A stretch of 64,000 nt of DNA from an uncultured Thermomicrobiaceae bacterium (GCA_938082375.1 CALKCJ010000016.1:44151-108150), one strand, 5' to 3'; shown: positions 17,520-26,548, counted from the stretch's first letter. Notes: generated by a model not told the origin, from the sequence alone. Numbers and translations are program-made.

Positions 17520-17601
17520 CGATCTATGCCGTCTCCGGGAAAGGTCACACCGGGTCGGGTACCGCTCTACCGGCGGGTTCCGCGAGAGCACACCCTCATG
17601 A

Positions 17602-17648
17602 CCACGATATCTTGGGCCCCGGCGCCGTCTTGGCCCAACATCTAGTGT
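17602..17648 (-). promoter_or_regulatory. Tandem NrdR boxes upstream of nrdJ
   Basis: Two 16-base sites, 17602-17617 and 17633-17648, match the NrdR consensus acaCwAtATaTwGtgt at 11 and 12 positions. Both keep the core C..A.AT.T.G. Their start points are 31 bases apart, three helical turns, the spacing known for NrdR box pairs. The distal box overlaps the predicted -10 element, which fits repression of nrdJ by NrdR when (d)ATP is high. The nrdR gene is not in the window. Confidence 0.7.
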
Positions 17649-17672
17649 AGTTGCCCGCCATTACCCTGTCTA
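17644..17672 (-). promoter_or_regulatory. nrdJ promoter
   Basis: On the minus strand TAGACA (17672-17667) and TACACT (17649-17644) are 17 bases apart. The start point would be near 17637, giving a leader of about 300 bases before ATG 17335. The rest of the gap up to 17987 shows no gene on either strand. Confidence 0.55.
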
Positions 17673-17987
17673 GATGTGTCGCAAAGGCACAGAACCTCGT
17701 AGAGACGCGCAGCTCACCCACCCTTCGTTAGAACACCTGAGCTATACGTACAGCCCTAGCCACAGTGTAACGGAGCGGCGCGCTCCTGACAAGACCCACG
17801 TACGGACGAGGCAGATCGGTGGCCGCTCGCTGCGTCCTTGGGCTTGATCACGGTGTTGCGGCGCCGACAGGGCTCGGCGTCACTTGTGGAGAGCAGCCGG
17901 TCATGCCGCTCGAGCGGCGAGGTGGGCCATCGAGCCTGTGAGCCTGTGTCAGAAGGATGCCAGCTCACGGAGGAGCATGACCCGTTT

Positions 17988-20255
17988 TCAGGCCCCTTCC
18001 TGTTCCAGGGAGAGCAGGGGAGAGTCCTGTACGGGCGACGGCATATCACTGGGATCCGGCGTGGCGGATGACGTCGCTGCGGGCAACGGTACTCCGTCGG
18101 GAGCGACACAGCGCACGTGATAGCGCTGGCCAATCCACTCGCTTATGACTGCCTCGATCACCTGTCGGATGGTAGTGTCGTTCAGCCGCTGGCGATGGAA
18201 CTCGTGGGGTGACACGAGATAGATCACCTCTCCGGCGATGTGCTCAGGCTGTGCTGACACAAGCAGGGCGGCGGCCTGGGGATGTCTTGCTTTGACGGCG
18301 CCCCGAACGGCCGCCCAATCCCTAACGAGCTGGTCCAGCACAGTGCGATTACCGGCCGCGTTTCCCGGGCTGTCGGACGTCTCGCTCGTCGACACTGTGG
18401 TCACGTGCGATCTCGCGGACGAAGCAGCCCGTCCAACGGGTACCAGATGCGGAGCCGCCGCGCGGGGTGGGGGTGCGTTCCTGCTCTCATCCAGGTTGAG
18501 CCGGTTTGCTGCGAGGAACTCCCCGACGTTGTTGAAGGCGTTGAAGAACAGCGGCGTACCCGCGAAGGAGAGAGGGCTCACCGGGCCAATCGTCATGAAG
18601 GAGTACTCGCGGCTCTCTACATCGAAAGCCGAATGTGGATCGCGGAAAAGCCGGTACAGATCTAACGCGGTGCCAGCGGAGCCAACGAGCTGTTGGAGCG
18701 AGAAGAACTCTTGGCCAAGCCCGAGGCCGAACCCGAAGAAGAAGATGCGGATCTGCTGCAGGATCTCCGGGTGGAGACTGGAGAGCGTCTGGCTTACGAA
18801 CAGCCAGCCAAGCCCGTACTTGCGCGTGGTGCGCGCCGCATCGACGAGCGCTCGTCGCACCTGCTCGGCGGCTTCGTTGTCCAGCGCTCGCTCGCGAGGC
18901 GCCAGCCGGTGCGCTTCGTCGATGACGACCAGCGTGTTCAGGCTGCGCTGCTTCTTGAAGGAGCGCTCGGCCGTCAGTGTAAGCCCGTCGAGCAAGCGCT
19001 TGATCACCAGTGACTGGATGGAATCGTTCCAGAAGCGTCCTTCGGCCTGCTCGCGCGAGAGATCGACGACCAGCACCGGCCGCTGCGCTGCTCGGCTGTC
19101 CTCCATCTTCAACAGCCACTCGAGTGCACTCTCAACGGTCATCGCCCCTTCGCGGTCCTTTCGGAAGAGTTCAGCTACCGTTTTCCAATGCTCGTCATAG
19201 AACTCGTCCGGACTCGCGTCTTCGAGCGCGGCCGCGAAGCGACGCCGCGAATCCGCGCTTCGGTAGAACACCTGTTGAACCGACTGATCGTGAAGGAGCT
19301 TCCATGCGGCATCGAACGTCTCTCTCGTGTGTAGCTCGGCGAGCTTCCGCTTCGCCTTCTGTAACTTCTCGGAGAGGATGCTGCAGGCGAGTGCACGATT
19401 CTCGCCCCTCGGGATGGTAAGCCGCTCGAAGAAGGGCGCCTCGTAGAGAATCTGTTCAAACAGCTCCCAGCGATCGAGTACAAGACTGCGGACAGTCAGG
19501 ACGCGGACGTCTTTTTGGATGCTCTCACGGAGTAGTCGCCCCAAGGGGAGTGGGAACTCTCCTGGGGGAGGAGTGGAACGCATGTCGCGCGCGAACTCCC
19601 CCTGGGGGTCGATGATCAGCAAGGCCATGGCGGGATAGCGCGCATAGGCCAGGAGGATCATCTTGGCGAGCACGGACTTGCCAGAACCCGTCTTGCCGAA
19701 GATCCCCAGGTGGTACGCTTCCCCAGCTCCGTCCGGCCCCCGGTCGAAGTGCTTGAACCAGAGCGGTAGCTTCGGCTTCGATCCGTAGACATGACCGAGA
19801 TAGAACACTTGATCGCGGTAGCGTGCCAGGAGCAGGTCGAGAGCCTCATCGGTCACCAGGTGAATCGGTGTGCCGGTCGCAGGTACTGTGCCAAGGATGC
19901 TGGGCGTGAACCCGTTTACCCCTTCGTCCTTGAAGACAGCACTGACGACCATCTGGGCGAGATGGGTATCCTGCCGTTCGCTCACTGCCTCGACACGGCC
20001 CCTCTGGCGGATGAGACTGCGCATGGTGGGATCCTCATGCCAGATGTTCCGCAGCTTGACCTCGGTGATCTGTCCAAGGGCGAAGTGCGGTGCCCCATCC
20101 TGCATAAAGCGGAAGAGCGCCAGTTCGCCGACGAGCTTTCGGTCGACGGCGGTTCCGAGGACGTCCAGGCTGAGTTCGGACGTCGACGAGGGAGAGCCGA
20201 TGACCCCGAGCCGTTCAGTCTTAGCGATCAGGTGGTCGAGGTTGCGTTCGCCCAT
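17988..20255 (-). CDS. herA: HerA-type hexameric ATPase/DNA translocase
   Basis: A 755-residue HerA-FtsK superfamily motor. The N-terminal 130 residues look like a HAS-type beta-barrel region; Walker A is GKTGSGKS (187-194) in HLGIFGKTGSGKSVLAKM, followed by LLIIDPQGEFARDM, and Walker B is LVVIDEAH (442-449). Such motors work with NurA nuclease to resect or unwind DNA ends, in archaeal recombination and in some bacterial defence islands. The gene is third in an operon with DUF4338 and NurA genes; ATG 20255 has AGGAG just upstream and lies two bases from the NurA stop, so translation is coupled. About 70 low-complexity residues at the C terminus (from about 680) are not part of the known fold. 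The ATPase motifs are intact. Confidence 0.88.
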   Translation of the reverse strand: MGERNLDHLIAKTERLGVIGSPSSTSELSLDVLGTAVDRKLVGELALFRFMQDGAPHFALGQITEVKLRNIWHEDPTMRSLIRQRGRVEAVSERQDTHLAQMVVSAVFKDEGVNGFTPSILGTVPATGTPIHLVTDEALDLLLARYRDQVFYLGHVYGSKPKLPLWFKHFDRGPDGAGEAYHLGIFGKTGSGKSVLAKMILLAYARYPAMALLIIDPQGEFARDMRSTPPPGEFPLPLGRLLRESIQKDVRVLTVRSLVLDRWELFEQILYEAPFFERLTIPRGENRALACSILSEKLQKAKRKLAELHTRETFDAAWKLLHDQSVQQVFYRSADSRRRFAAALEDASPDEFYDEHWKTVAELFRKDREGAMTVESALEWLLKMEDSRAAQRPVLVVDLSREQAEGRFWNDSIQSLVIKRLLDGLTLTAERSFKKQRSLNTLVVIDEAHRLAPRERALDNEAAEQVRRALVDAARTTRKYGLGWLFVSQTLSSLHPEILQQIRIFFFGFGLGLGQEFFSLQQLVGSAGTALDLYRLFRDPHSAFDVESREYSFMTIGPVSPLSFAGTPLFFNAFNNVGEFLAANRLNLDESRNAPPPRAAAPHLVPVGRAASSARSHVTTVSTSETSDSPGNAAGNRTVLDQLVRDWAAVRGAVKARHPQAAALLVSAQPEHIAGEVIYLVSPHEFHRQRLNDTTIRQVIEAVISEWIGQRYHVRCVAPDGVPLPAATSSATPDPSDMPSPVQDSPLLSLEQEGA

Positions 20256-20256
20256 G

Positions 20257-21420
20257 TCATACTCCTGACTCGGAGCGGTATCCGTGCATCCCGAAGAAGA
20301 TCTCGGTAATATCGCCTTCATAGCGCTCGGAGACTTGCTGCATCGTCACCTGGCGGAAGGCCGGCAACGCTCGCGCTAGGGCCTTCACCGTTCGATCGGC
20401 GAGATAAAGCGGATAGGGCTCGAGCATCCCCGGCGTCGCGCACTGGTATTTGATCGCCTGGACGACCAGCCCGAGACTGGAGTGGTTGTTCGCGACGGCG
20501 GCTGGAAGCTCGAGCCTGACGGCAGGGAGCCACTGGTGCGGCTTATAGTAGAGCACACGGATCCGCTGCACCGCGCTTTGGATCTGGCGGGCGAGCTCCT
20601 CGACTGGCTTCCGCAGCTCCGGCGCGAGCATCCCGGTCGCAAGATGCCACGCCTGGCGTGGCTGCTCGAGCGCTAGCGGTTTGGTCAATTCACCCGTCTT
20701 GAGCAGAAACGTGAGCAGCCCGCGATCATCCTGGTTCTCCGGCCATCCGAGCTGGCGGCCGATCTCTCGTCGTGTGGTGTACTTCGGTAGCCCCACGTAG
20801 CACGTATCGTGACGACTCGGTTGAAGGATTTCTCTGTAAGCTTCCAGGAACTCGATCACTCTGGCGAGGAATTCCGTGGAGGATTCCAATTCGGGCGATT
20901 CACTTGCCTTGCTGAGCGCTTGATTGAAGTAGATTACCGGTAAGGTCAGGGTTCCGTCGAGCATCACCACCTCGTGCGGTGCTCTGACGGCGAGCCGAAG
21001 CTCGTATCCCACCATCACTGCTCGCAGAACCGTGGCGGTGTCGACATCGTGTGTCTCCGAGCGAACGAAGAGCTGGTGATGAGGTTGCTCCCAGTGCCTC
21101 TTCTCTGATGGTGGGGTCAGCCCCTCGACGGCGACCGCGGCACAGGCTGCAAGGTCGACCGACAGCAGCCGCTCGATGGCATAGGACCCATCGACACCAC
21201 AGGTCGTGGGCAGAGGTGGGTACCCAAGTGCCGACTCGTGGAGGAGCAAGTCGTGCTGCTCTAGCGCTTCACGCAACCGCTCTCGCTCCACTCTGAGGGA
21301 GCGGAATGTAGCGAACAACGTCTCCGCAACCTGTCCGGTCTCGGCCAGCATCTCCTCAACCAGCGCAGCGGGGAGATCGATGAATGGCGTCGGTTGGAGG
21401 GTTTCCTCGTTCAGTGCCAT
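20257..21420 (-). CDS. nurA: NurA-family 5'-3' DNA nuclease
   Basis: A 387-residue protein with the NurA (RNase H-like) fold signatures: D77 in TTCGVDGSYAIERL, the first metal-binding aspartate with the conserved DGS, D155 in VVMLDGTLTL, and a C-terminal YPLYLADRTVKAL that supplies the last acidic site. NurA degrades DNA ends when loaded by HerA, whose gene follows two bases downstream. The start ATG 21420 overlaps the stop of the DUF4338 gene by 10 bases. In bacteria, NurA-HerA pairs are uncommon, scattered and often near mobile or defence genes. Family confidence is high; the cellular role is inferred. Confidence 0.85.
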   Translation of the reverse strand: MALNEETLQPTPFIDLPAALVEEMLAETGQVAETLFATFRSLRVERERLREALEQHDLLLHESALGYPPLPTTCGVDGSYAIERLLSVDLAACAAVAVEGLTPPSEKRHWEQPHHQLFVRSETHDVDTATVLRAVMVGYELRLAVRAPHEVVMLDGTLTLPVIYFNQALSKASESPELESSTEFLARVIEFLEAYREILQPSRHDTCYVGLPKYTTRREIGRQLGWPENQDDRGLLTFLLKTGELTKPLALEQPRQAWHLATGMLAPELRKPVEELARQIQSAVQRIRVLYYKPHQWLPAVRLELPAAVANNHSSLGLVVQAIKYQCATPGMLEPYPLYLADRTVKALARALPAFRQVTMQQVSERYEGDITEIFFGMHGYRSESGV

Positions 21421-22604
21421 AGGCGCAAGCTCTCCGGATCGAAGACACGGTAGCGCTGGTCTCGCCGAGCGCGCGGTAGAAGCCAGCGGGTCCTGAACCA
21501 GGTGAAGAGCTCGTTTGCGGAGAGCTCGTACGGGGTGAGGCGCTCATCCTCGCCCCGCAGGAAGGCGTGGGCATTCTCGGCCAGCGGAGCCACGAACACC
21601 TCGCGACGAACGCCGTGATAGACGAGCTCCCGCGAGAGACCGAGCAGCGGGAGCACGGCCCGTACCAGCTCGCGCCGGCTGCGCCATCCCTTCCCCCATC
21701 GTGCATGTTTTGCGCGTGGTATGCAGCGCGCGCGGGCGAAGCGCAGCAAGTCATGGTACAGACCATTCGCGAAGTGGAATTCCCCTGAGCCAGACGTGTA
21801 CCCGACCGACTGAAAGACCCGGCGCCCGCCGAAGGTCAGCCGGTTGTAGAGCGACGATCGGCCCAGAGCGGACGTCGTCGTGATCAAGGCGAGTTGCCCA
21901 TCGAAGGGGCGGGTGCTGATCCATGACGTGCGGGCAGCGTACCTGCGAGCGAAGGCTTCCCGCACTTCGGTGCTGGTCATCAGGAGCGCCACCAACTTGC
22001 CGCAGAGAAGATCGGTATATGGTGGCACCGCGCCCACCACGAAGGCGTCCATCACGTGGCGGAGTCGTTCCCTACGGGCTGCCTTATCCCAACCGATCCA
22101 AGCGTCGCGCGGGGTGAGCGCGAAGACGGGATCGCTAAGACCGAACAGTCCCATCAGTTTGCCGGTAAACTCGTCGAAGACCAGGAAGCGCAGCCTCCGC
22201 CCGTAGCCAGCGGAGACCGGGATGCTCCAGTGCAACTTCGCGTAGCGGAACAGCAGCTCCTCTTCTGTACCAGCGAACACTTCCCTCAAGACCGGCCGCA
22301 CGCTCGCCGGCTCGACCTCTGAGCCGGCCGCGAAGTAGCGGAGCAACCAGGGCTCATGACGGGCCAGCGCCGGTCGTGCGCGGGCTATGGCGGCTTCCCT
22401 CGCTTCCCGGTGAAGGTCCCTTATTGCCTGCTTTGTGGCCCTCGCTGGGATGGTGAGCCTTCCATCGCTATCGACGACGAACCCCTGTCGCTCGAGCGAC
22501 GCGAGGACGCGCCAGCGGAGCGCGCTTGCCTCAGGATCGAGCTCAGGCAAGGCTATGCCGGTTCGGTGATCGAGCGGTGAGTGCTGGTTGCTGGGTTCGA
22601 ACAT
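21411..22604 (-). CDS. DUF4338 protein, Druantia DruA-like
   Basis: A 397-residue protein. The central part has hallmarks I associate with the DUF4338 family that includes Druantia protein DruA: LHWSIPVSAGYGRRLRFLVF at 124-143, LSDPVFALTPRDAWIGW at 156-172, RLRHVMDAFVVGAVPPY and TTTSALGRSSLYNRL at 242-256. DruA is required in type I Druantia anti-phage systems and its biochemical activity is not established. Here no DruE helicase (DUF1998) or other Dru gene is present; instead the gene overlaps nurA by 10 bases and herA follows. The first ~110 residues look like a separate helical domain. ATG 22604 has only a weak ribosome site and is preceded by a promoter at 22638-22666. Confidence 0.78.
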   Translation of the reverse strand: MFEPSNQHSPLDHRTGIALPELDPEASALRWRVLASLERQGFVVDSDGRLTIPARATKQAIRDLHREAREAAIARARPALARHEPWLLRYFAAGSEVEPASVRPVLREVFAGTEEELLFRYAKLHWSIPVSAGYGRRLRFLVFDEFTGKLMGLFGLSDPVFALTPRDAWIGWDKAARRERLRHVMDAFVVGAVPPYTDLLCGKLVALLMTSTEVREAFARRYAARTSWISTRPFDGQLALITTTSALGRSSLYNRLTFGGRRVFQSVGYTSGSGEFHFANGLYHDLLRFARARCIPRAKHARWGKGWRSRRELVRAVLPLLGLSRELVYHGVRREVFVAPLAENAHAFLRGEDERLTPYELSANELFTWFRTRWLLPRARRDQRYRVFDPESLRLWH

Positions 22605-22637
22605 CGCTCGCGTGCCATTGCAGCGAAACCGGTAACG

Positions 22638-22666
22638 ATTCTACCAAAGGGCCTGTCTACTGCCGA
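22638..22666 (-). promoter_or_regulatory. Promoter of the DUF4338-nurA-herA operon
   Basis: On the minus strand TCGGCA (22666-22661) and TAGAAT (22643-22638) are 17 bases apart, about 35 bases before ATG 22604. The -35 is weak. It lies in the 79-base gap after the CocE-family hydrolase gene, so the three genes probably form an independent transcription unit. Confidence 0.45.
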
Positions 22667-22683
22667 TAGGAAAGGGTGTTTCG

Positions 22684-24585
22684 TCAGCGCGGCACGAGTG
22701 GGAGCAGCAGGTGCGAGGGGTGGGCGCGGTCGTGGTGGATCGTGTTGATGGCCACCTGGGTGCGCGTGTGCTGGCCCAGCGGCTCCCCGGTGTTCGGGTT
22801 CACGTCGAAGCGCGGGAAGTTGCTGCTCGATAGATCGACCCGGATACGATGCCCGGCCCCAAAGAGGTTGCTGGTGGGGTAGAGCGGGATCTCGATCCGG
22901 TAGATCCGCCCCGGCTCCAGCGCCTGCGGCCGATCCCAGCCGGCGTGGTAGCGCAGGCGGAAGATACTGTCGGTCAGGTTGAGCGCGTAGCCCTCCGGGT
23001 AGTCTGGGTTCGGCGGGTAGACGTCGATCAGCTTGACCGTGATATCGGTGTCGGGGGCCGACGAGGAAACCCAGAGCACCGCCGTGACCGGGCCGGTCAC
23101 TTCGACTGGCTCGGCCAGCGGCTCCGTCTGGAACACCAGCACGTCGGGCCGGCTGGCTAGCGGCAGGTACGGCGGCCGGGCGCCGAAGATCGCCGGGCTC
23201 GTGCGCTGGTCTTGCCCACCGACGGCCACGATACTGGCCCATCGATCCTCGAGCCGTACCCGGGCCGCGATCTCCGGGGGCACCGGGTAGAAGTCGGCCA
23301 AGGAGGAGATGTTGCCGCCGACTGTCGGCACTGGGTCGGCTGGGTCAAAGCGGAAGCTGGTCGACGCCTGGTCGGTCTCCGGCGGGCGGGTCGATAGCCC
23401 GCCGCCAGGTTGGAGGTAGAAGGGGGCCTCGACCGCGCGGGCGAGGGGCCACTCACGCTCCTCCCGCCAGGTGCCGCCGTGGTAGAGTCGGCCCTGCGGC
23501 GTGCGGTGGCCATCCCCGCCGCCCATCACGAAGATCCGGAGCGGTGGCTCCTCGGCCATCCCGCTGTCGAGCCCTTTGAGCCAGTAGTCGAAGAAGCGGA
23601 GGTGGTGGTCGTAGACATCGTCGGCGAGGTTGCCAGCGATAGAGGCGGCTGGGCCGAACTCGACGTCGCCCGCAGAGGTCAAGTCGGGCGTCTCGGTGCC
23701 GTGCGTCCAGGGGCCGACGAGAGCCCGCACCGGCCCGCGCTTGCGAGACGAGAAAGCGACGAAGTTCTCCAGCGTCGAGCGGGTGTAGGAGTCGTACCAG
23801 CCGCCGCAGAAGAGCATCGGCACGTCGGCATGCTGCGCGACATGGGCAAGGAAGTTGAAGCCGGGCTGCTCCCAGTACTCGCCGTAGTCGCCGTGCGTCC
23901 AGATGTCGAACATCCAGCGCTCGTAGGCGGGCACCAGACTGAGCGGGCTGAGGCCGGGCCGGAGCGGCAGCCGGGCCAGCCACTCGCGGAAACGGGTCGC
24001 GGTCAGCGCCGCCTGGATCGTCGGGTCAGCTAGCGCCTCAGGGCTGGTCGCGGCGCCCATGAAGGCCCAAGCCATGAAGCGCAGCTCGAAGGCGCCGTTG
24101 TGTCGCACCGAGCTGTGGTAGGCGCTGGCGCCGCCCTGGTTGACGTACATGGCTGCCAGCCCCGGTGGGTTCAGGCAGGCGAGCGCGTTCTGCACCCAGG
24201 CCAGGTACGAGGTTCCCAGCGTGCCGATCTTGCCATTGCACCAGGGCTGCTGGGTGAGCCAGATGACGGTGTCGTAGCCGTCCTCCGGCTCCTGCACCAG
24301 AAACGTAAAGCTGCCCTCGGAGCGGTAGCGACCACGGCAGTCCTGGATCGCCACCGCGTAGCCATGCCGGGCGAAGTACTCGCCCATCTTCACCGCCGTC
24401 TCCTGACCGCGCTTGTCGTAGGGCGTGCGGATCAGAAGCGTCGGGAAGGGCCCTGGCAGGGCGGCCCCGCCCTGGGCCGGGAGATAGACATCGGTTGCCA
24501 GCCGCACCCCGTCGCGCATCGGAACCATCAGGTCCAGCGCGACGACCACGCCGTGCTCTGGTCGCGAGCTCGCTCGGTCTGCCAT
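22684..24585 (-). CDS. CocE/NonD family hydrolase (X-Pro dipeptidyl-peptidase S15 type)
   Basis: A 633-residue alpha/beta hydrolase with an N-terminal S15 catalytic domain (starts VPMRDGVRLATDVYLPA; nucleophile elbow GTSYLAW; DCRGRYRSEG as in cocaine esterase) and a C-terminal jelly-roll domain (ISSLADFYP... SSSNFPRFDVN with the typical GHRIRVDLSSSNFPRF). These enzymes cleave acyl esters or X-Pro dipeptides. The frame is open further upstream, but ATG 24585 has GGAGGGAGG in good position. The hydrolase is divergent from an M24 peptidase gene, and both may act on proline-containing peptides (inference). Confidence 0.88.
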   Translation of the reverse strand: MADRASSRPEHGVVVALDLMVPMRDGVRLATDVYLPAQGGAALPGPFPTLLIRTPYDKRGQETAVKMGEYFARHGYAVAIQDCRGRYRSEGSFTFLVQEPEDGYDTVIWLTQQPWCNGKIGTLGTSYLAWVQNALACLNPPGLAAMYVNQGGASAYHSSVRHNGAFELRFMAWAFMGAATSPEALADPTIQAALTATRFREWLARLPLRPGLSPLSLVPAYERWMFDIWTHGDYGEYWEQPGFNFLAHVAQHADVPMLFCGGWYDSYTRSTLENFVAFSSRKRGPVRALVGPWTHGTETPDLTSAGDVEFGPAASIAGNLADDVYDHHLRFFDYWLKGLDSGMAEEPPLRIFVMGGGDGHRTPQGRLYHGGTWREEREWPLARAVEAPFYLQPGGGLSTRPPETDQASTSFRFDPADPVPTVGGNISSLADFYPVPPEIAARVRLEDRWASIVAVGGQDQRTSPAIFGARPPYLPLASRPDVLVFQTEPLAEPVEVTGPVTAVLWVSSSAPDTDITVKLIDVYPPNPDYPEGYALNLTDSIFRLRYHAGWDRPQALEPGRIYRIEIPLYPTSNLFGAGHRIRVDLSSSNFPRFDVNPNTGEPLGQHTRTQVAINTIHHDRAHPSHLLLPLVPR

Positions 24586-24781
24586 CGCCTGCCTCCCTCC
24601 GCCGGCCGTGCCGCTCACAGCCGCATTCTCGCACGGTTGCGGCCACTCCGCACGGTATAACCAAGCACGGTGCGCCACCGAGACACTGCCGTCACTTTGG
24701 GCAGCCACTGCACCACGCTTGCCGTTATACTGCTCAAAGAGCGGCGCAGCCTACGACGAGACGTCCGAGCGGGAGGCGGCC

Positions 24782-25936
24782 ATGGACTTCTCACGACGGA
24801 TCGACGTGCTCCGGGCGCGGATGGCGGAAGCTGGTGTGGAGCTGCTCTGCCTCTCCCGTGGCGCCAATCTCTTCTACCTCACCGGCATCCGCCGGCCACT
24901 CGAGCACGGCACTGACCACAACGCCTACGGGGATTGGGCTAGTGTCGCGCTGGTCGGCCAACGCGGCGGCGTCACCGTGCTGGCCCCCCGGATGGGCGGG
25001 AGCTTTTATCTTGAGGAGGCGCAGGACAAGCCCTGGGTGAGCGAGGTGCGGCTCATCCGCGAGTCCGAAGACCCAGCCGAGGTGCTGCGAAGCGCCGTGC
25101 AGGCGGTCGCTGGCTCGCCGCGCCGGCTCGCACTCGATGAACGGCTCTGGGCCGGGACTGTCCTGGAGCTGCATCGGCTCCTGCCAGAGGCCACGTTCTC
25201 GTCCGCTGCCGACCTCATCGCGCCGATGCGGATGATCAAGGACGACGAGGAGATCGCCGCCATGCACCGGGCGGCCGAGCTGGCCGACCAGGCCTTTGAG
25301 GCTGTGGTTCGGCAGCTTGTGCCTGGCGTCACCGAGTTCGAGGTCGCGCTGGAGATCGAGCGGCAGTTCGCTTTGCTCGGCGCCGAGTACACCTCGTTCG
25401 AAACCGGAGTGTTCTTTATCGGCGAGGGCGTGACCAGCCACACGAGAACGACGCGCTCCAGCACTGGGCGCCGGCTGCGGCCGGGCGACTCGGTAATGTT
25501 CGACTTCGGCTGCGTGCTCGACGGCTACTGCTCCGACTTCGGCCGCTCCGCCTTCGTCGGCGAGCCACCGGAAGCGTACCGCCGAATCCACGAGCTGGTG
25601 CTTCAGGCGCAAGCCGAGGCAATGCAGGTGATGCGCGCCGGCCAGGTCACCGCGGCAGAGGTGAACGCCGTCGCCCGCCGCGTCATCGAGGAGGCCGGCT
25701 ACGGTGAGGGCTTCACCCACCGGCTCGGGCACGGGATCGGCGTGACTGTCCACGAGCCGCCGTACCTCGACGTCGTCGACCAGACGGTACTCCAGGCGAA
25801 CATGACCTTCACGGTGGAACCGAGCGTGATCCTACCCGGCCGCTACGGTAACCGGGTCGAGGACGTGGTCCTGGTGACCGAGCAGGGTGGGCACGCACTC
25901 AACCGCGCCCGGCACGACCTGGTCATCGTCGGCTGA
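24782..25936 (+). CDS. M24 family Xaa-Pro peptidase
   Basis: A 384-residue aminopeptidase P-type protein. All metal ligands are visible: two aspartates in VMFDFGCVLDGYCSDFGRSAF-type region, His in THRLGHGIGVTVHEPPYL, Glu in MTFTVEPSVILPG and Glu in RVEDVVLV. The N-terminal creatinase-like domain begins RIDVLRARMAEAGVELLCL. The frame extends upstream, but ATG 24782 with GGGAGG is the natural start. The peroxiredoxin gene follows after 22 bases. It is a different branch from the M24 protein at 6.7 kb; the two share only the fold motifs. Confidence 0.88.
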   Translation: MDFSRRIDVLRARMAEAGVELLCLSRGANLFYLTGIRRPLEHGTDHNAYGDWASVALVGQRGGVTVLAPRMGGSFYLEEAQDKPWVSEVRLIRESEDPAEVLRSAVQAVAGSPRRLALDERLWAGTVLELHRLLPEATFSSAADLIAPMRMIKDDEEIAAMHRAAELADQAFEAVVRQLVPGVTEFEVALEIERQFALLGAEYTSFETGVFFIGEGVTSHTRTTRSSTGRRLRPGDSVMFDFGCVLDGYCSDFGRSAFVGEPPEAYRRIHELVLQAQAEAMQVMRAGQVTAAEVNAVARRVIEEAGYGEGFTHRLGHGIGVTVHEPPYLDVVDQTVLQANMTFTVEPSVILPGRYGNRVEDVVLVTEQGGHALNRARHDLVIVG

Positions 25937-25958
25937 GCGGCGAGACAGGAGGGGCTCG

Positions 25959-26528
25959 ATGACGGCGGGCAACCTGTACGACCTTCCAGGACATCTCCCG
26001 GTTCCGGAGGACGACGGCGCGTGCAATCACCTGCTGGGGCTGCGGATTCCGTCCGTTCCCCTGCCATCGACGGCAGGAGGAACAGTAGATCTCTCAGGGC
26101 TACCCGGGACGACGGTCGTCTACTGCTATCCCCGCACCGGGCGGCCAGGTGAGCCGCTTCCGGTCGGCTGGGATGAGATCCCCGGCGCTCGTGGCTGCAC
26201 GGCCCAGTCCTGCGCCTTCCGCGACTATTCCCAGGAACTGCTGGCGCTCGGCGCGCGGGTCTACGGCCTGAGCACACAGGATACCGGGTACCAGCGGGAG
26301 GCCGTGGAGCGTCTACGGCTCCCGTTTGCGCTCTTGAGCGATGCCGAGCTGCGTTTCGCCCGGGCGCTCCAGCTCCCGACCTTCGTGGTCGAGGGCATGA
26401 CGCTGATCAAGCGCCTGACGCTGGTCATCGAAGATGAGCAGATCGTGAAAGTATTTTACCCAGTCTTTCCGCCGCAGCGGAACGCTGAGGAGGTCATCGC
26501 CTGGCTGGCGGAACGCAGCCAGCGATGA
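25959..26528 (+). CDS. Peroxiredoxin, AhpC/TSA family (PrxQ-like)
   Basis: A 189-residue thioredoxin-fold peroxidase. C80 and C85 in GARGCTAQSCAFRDY form the CxxxxC pair of the PrxQ/BCP class, where the peroxidatic and resolving cysteines sit in one helix. The usual PxTxxC loop is altered: the threonine region reads YPRTGRPGEP with the cysteine some 20 residues later, so an insertion lies between strand and active helix. This matches a group of redoxin-domain proteins that are often paired with small reductases. ATG 25959 has AGGAGGGG. It is convergent with the SufR-like gene. Confidence 0.8.
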   Translation: MTAGNLYDLPGHLPVPEDDGACNHLLGLRIPSVPLPSTAGGTVDLSGLPGTTVVYCYPRTGRPGEPLPVGWDEIPGARGCTAQSCAFRDYSQELLALGARVYGLSTQDTGYQREAVERLRLPFALLSDAELRFARALQLPTFVVEGMTLIKRLTLVIEDEQIVKVFYPVFPPQRNAEEVIAWLAERSQR

Positions 26529-26548
26529 GACTGTGCCGCTCGTCCAGC

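Noticed and set aside
17837..18000. Terminator for the herA operon
   Set aside because: Short complementary words such as CCGCTCGAGCGG exist near 17907, but no stem followed by a T run could be placed after the herA stop.
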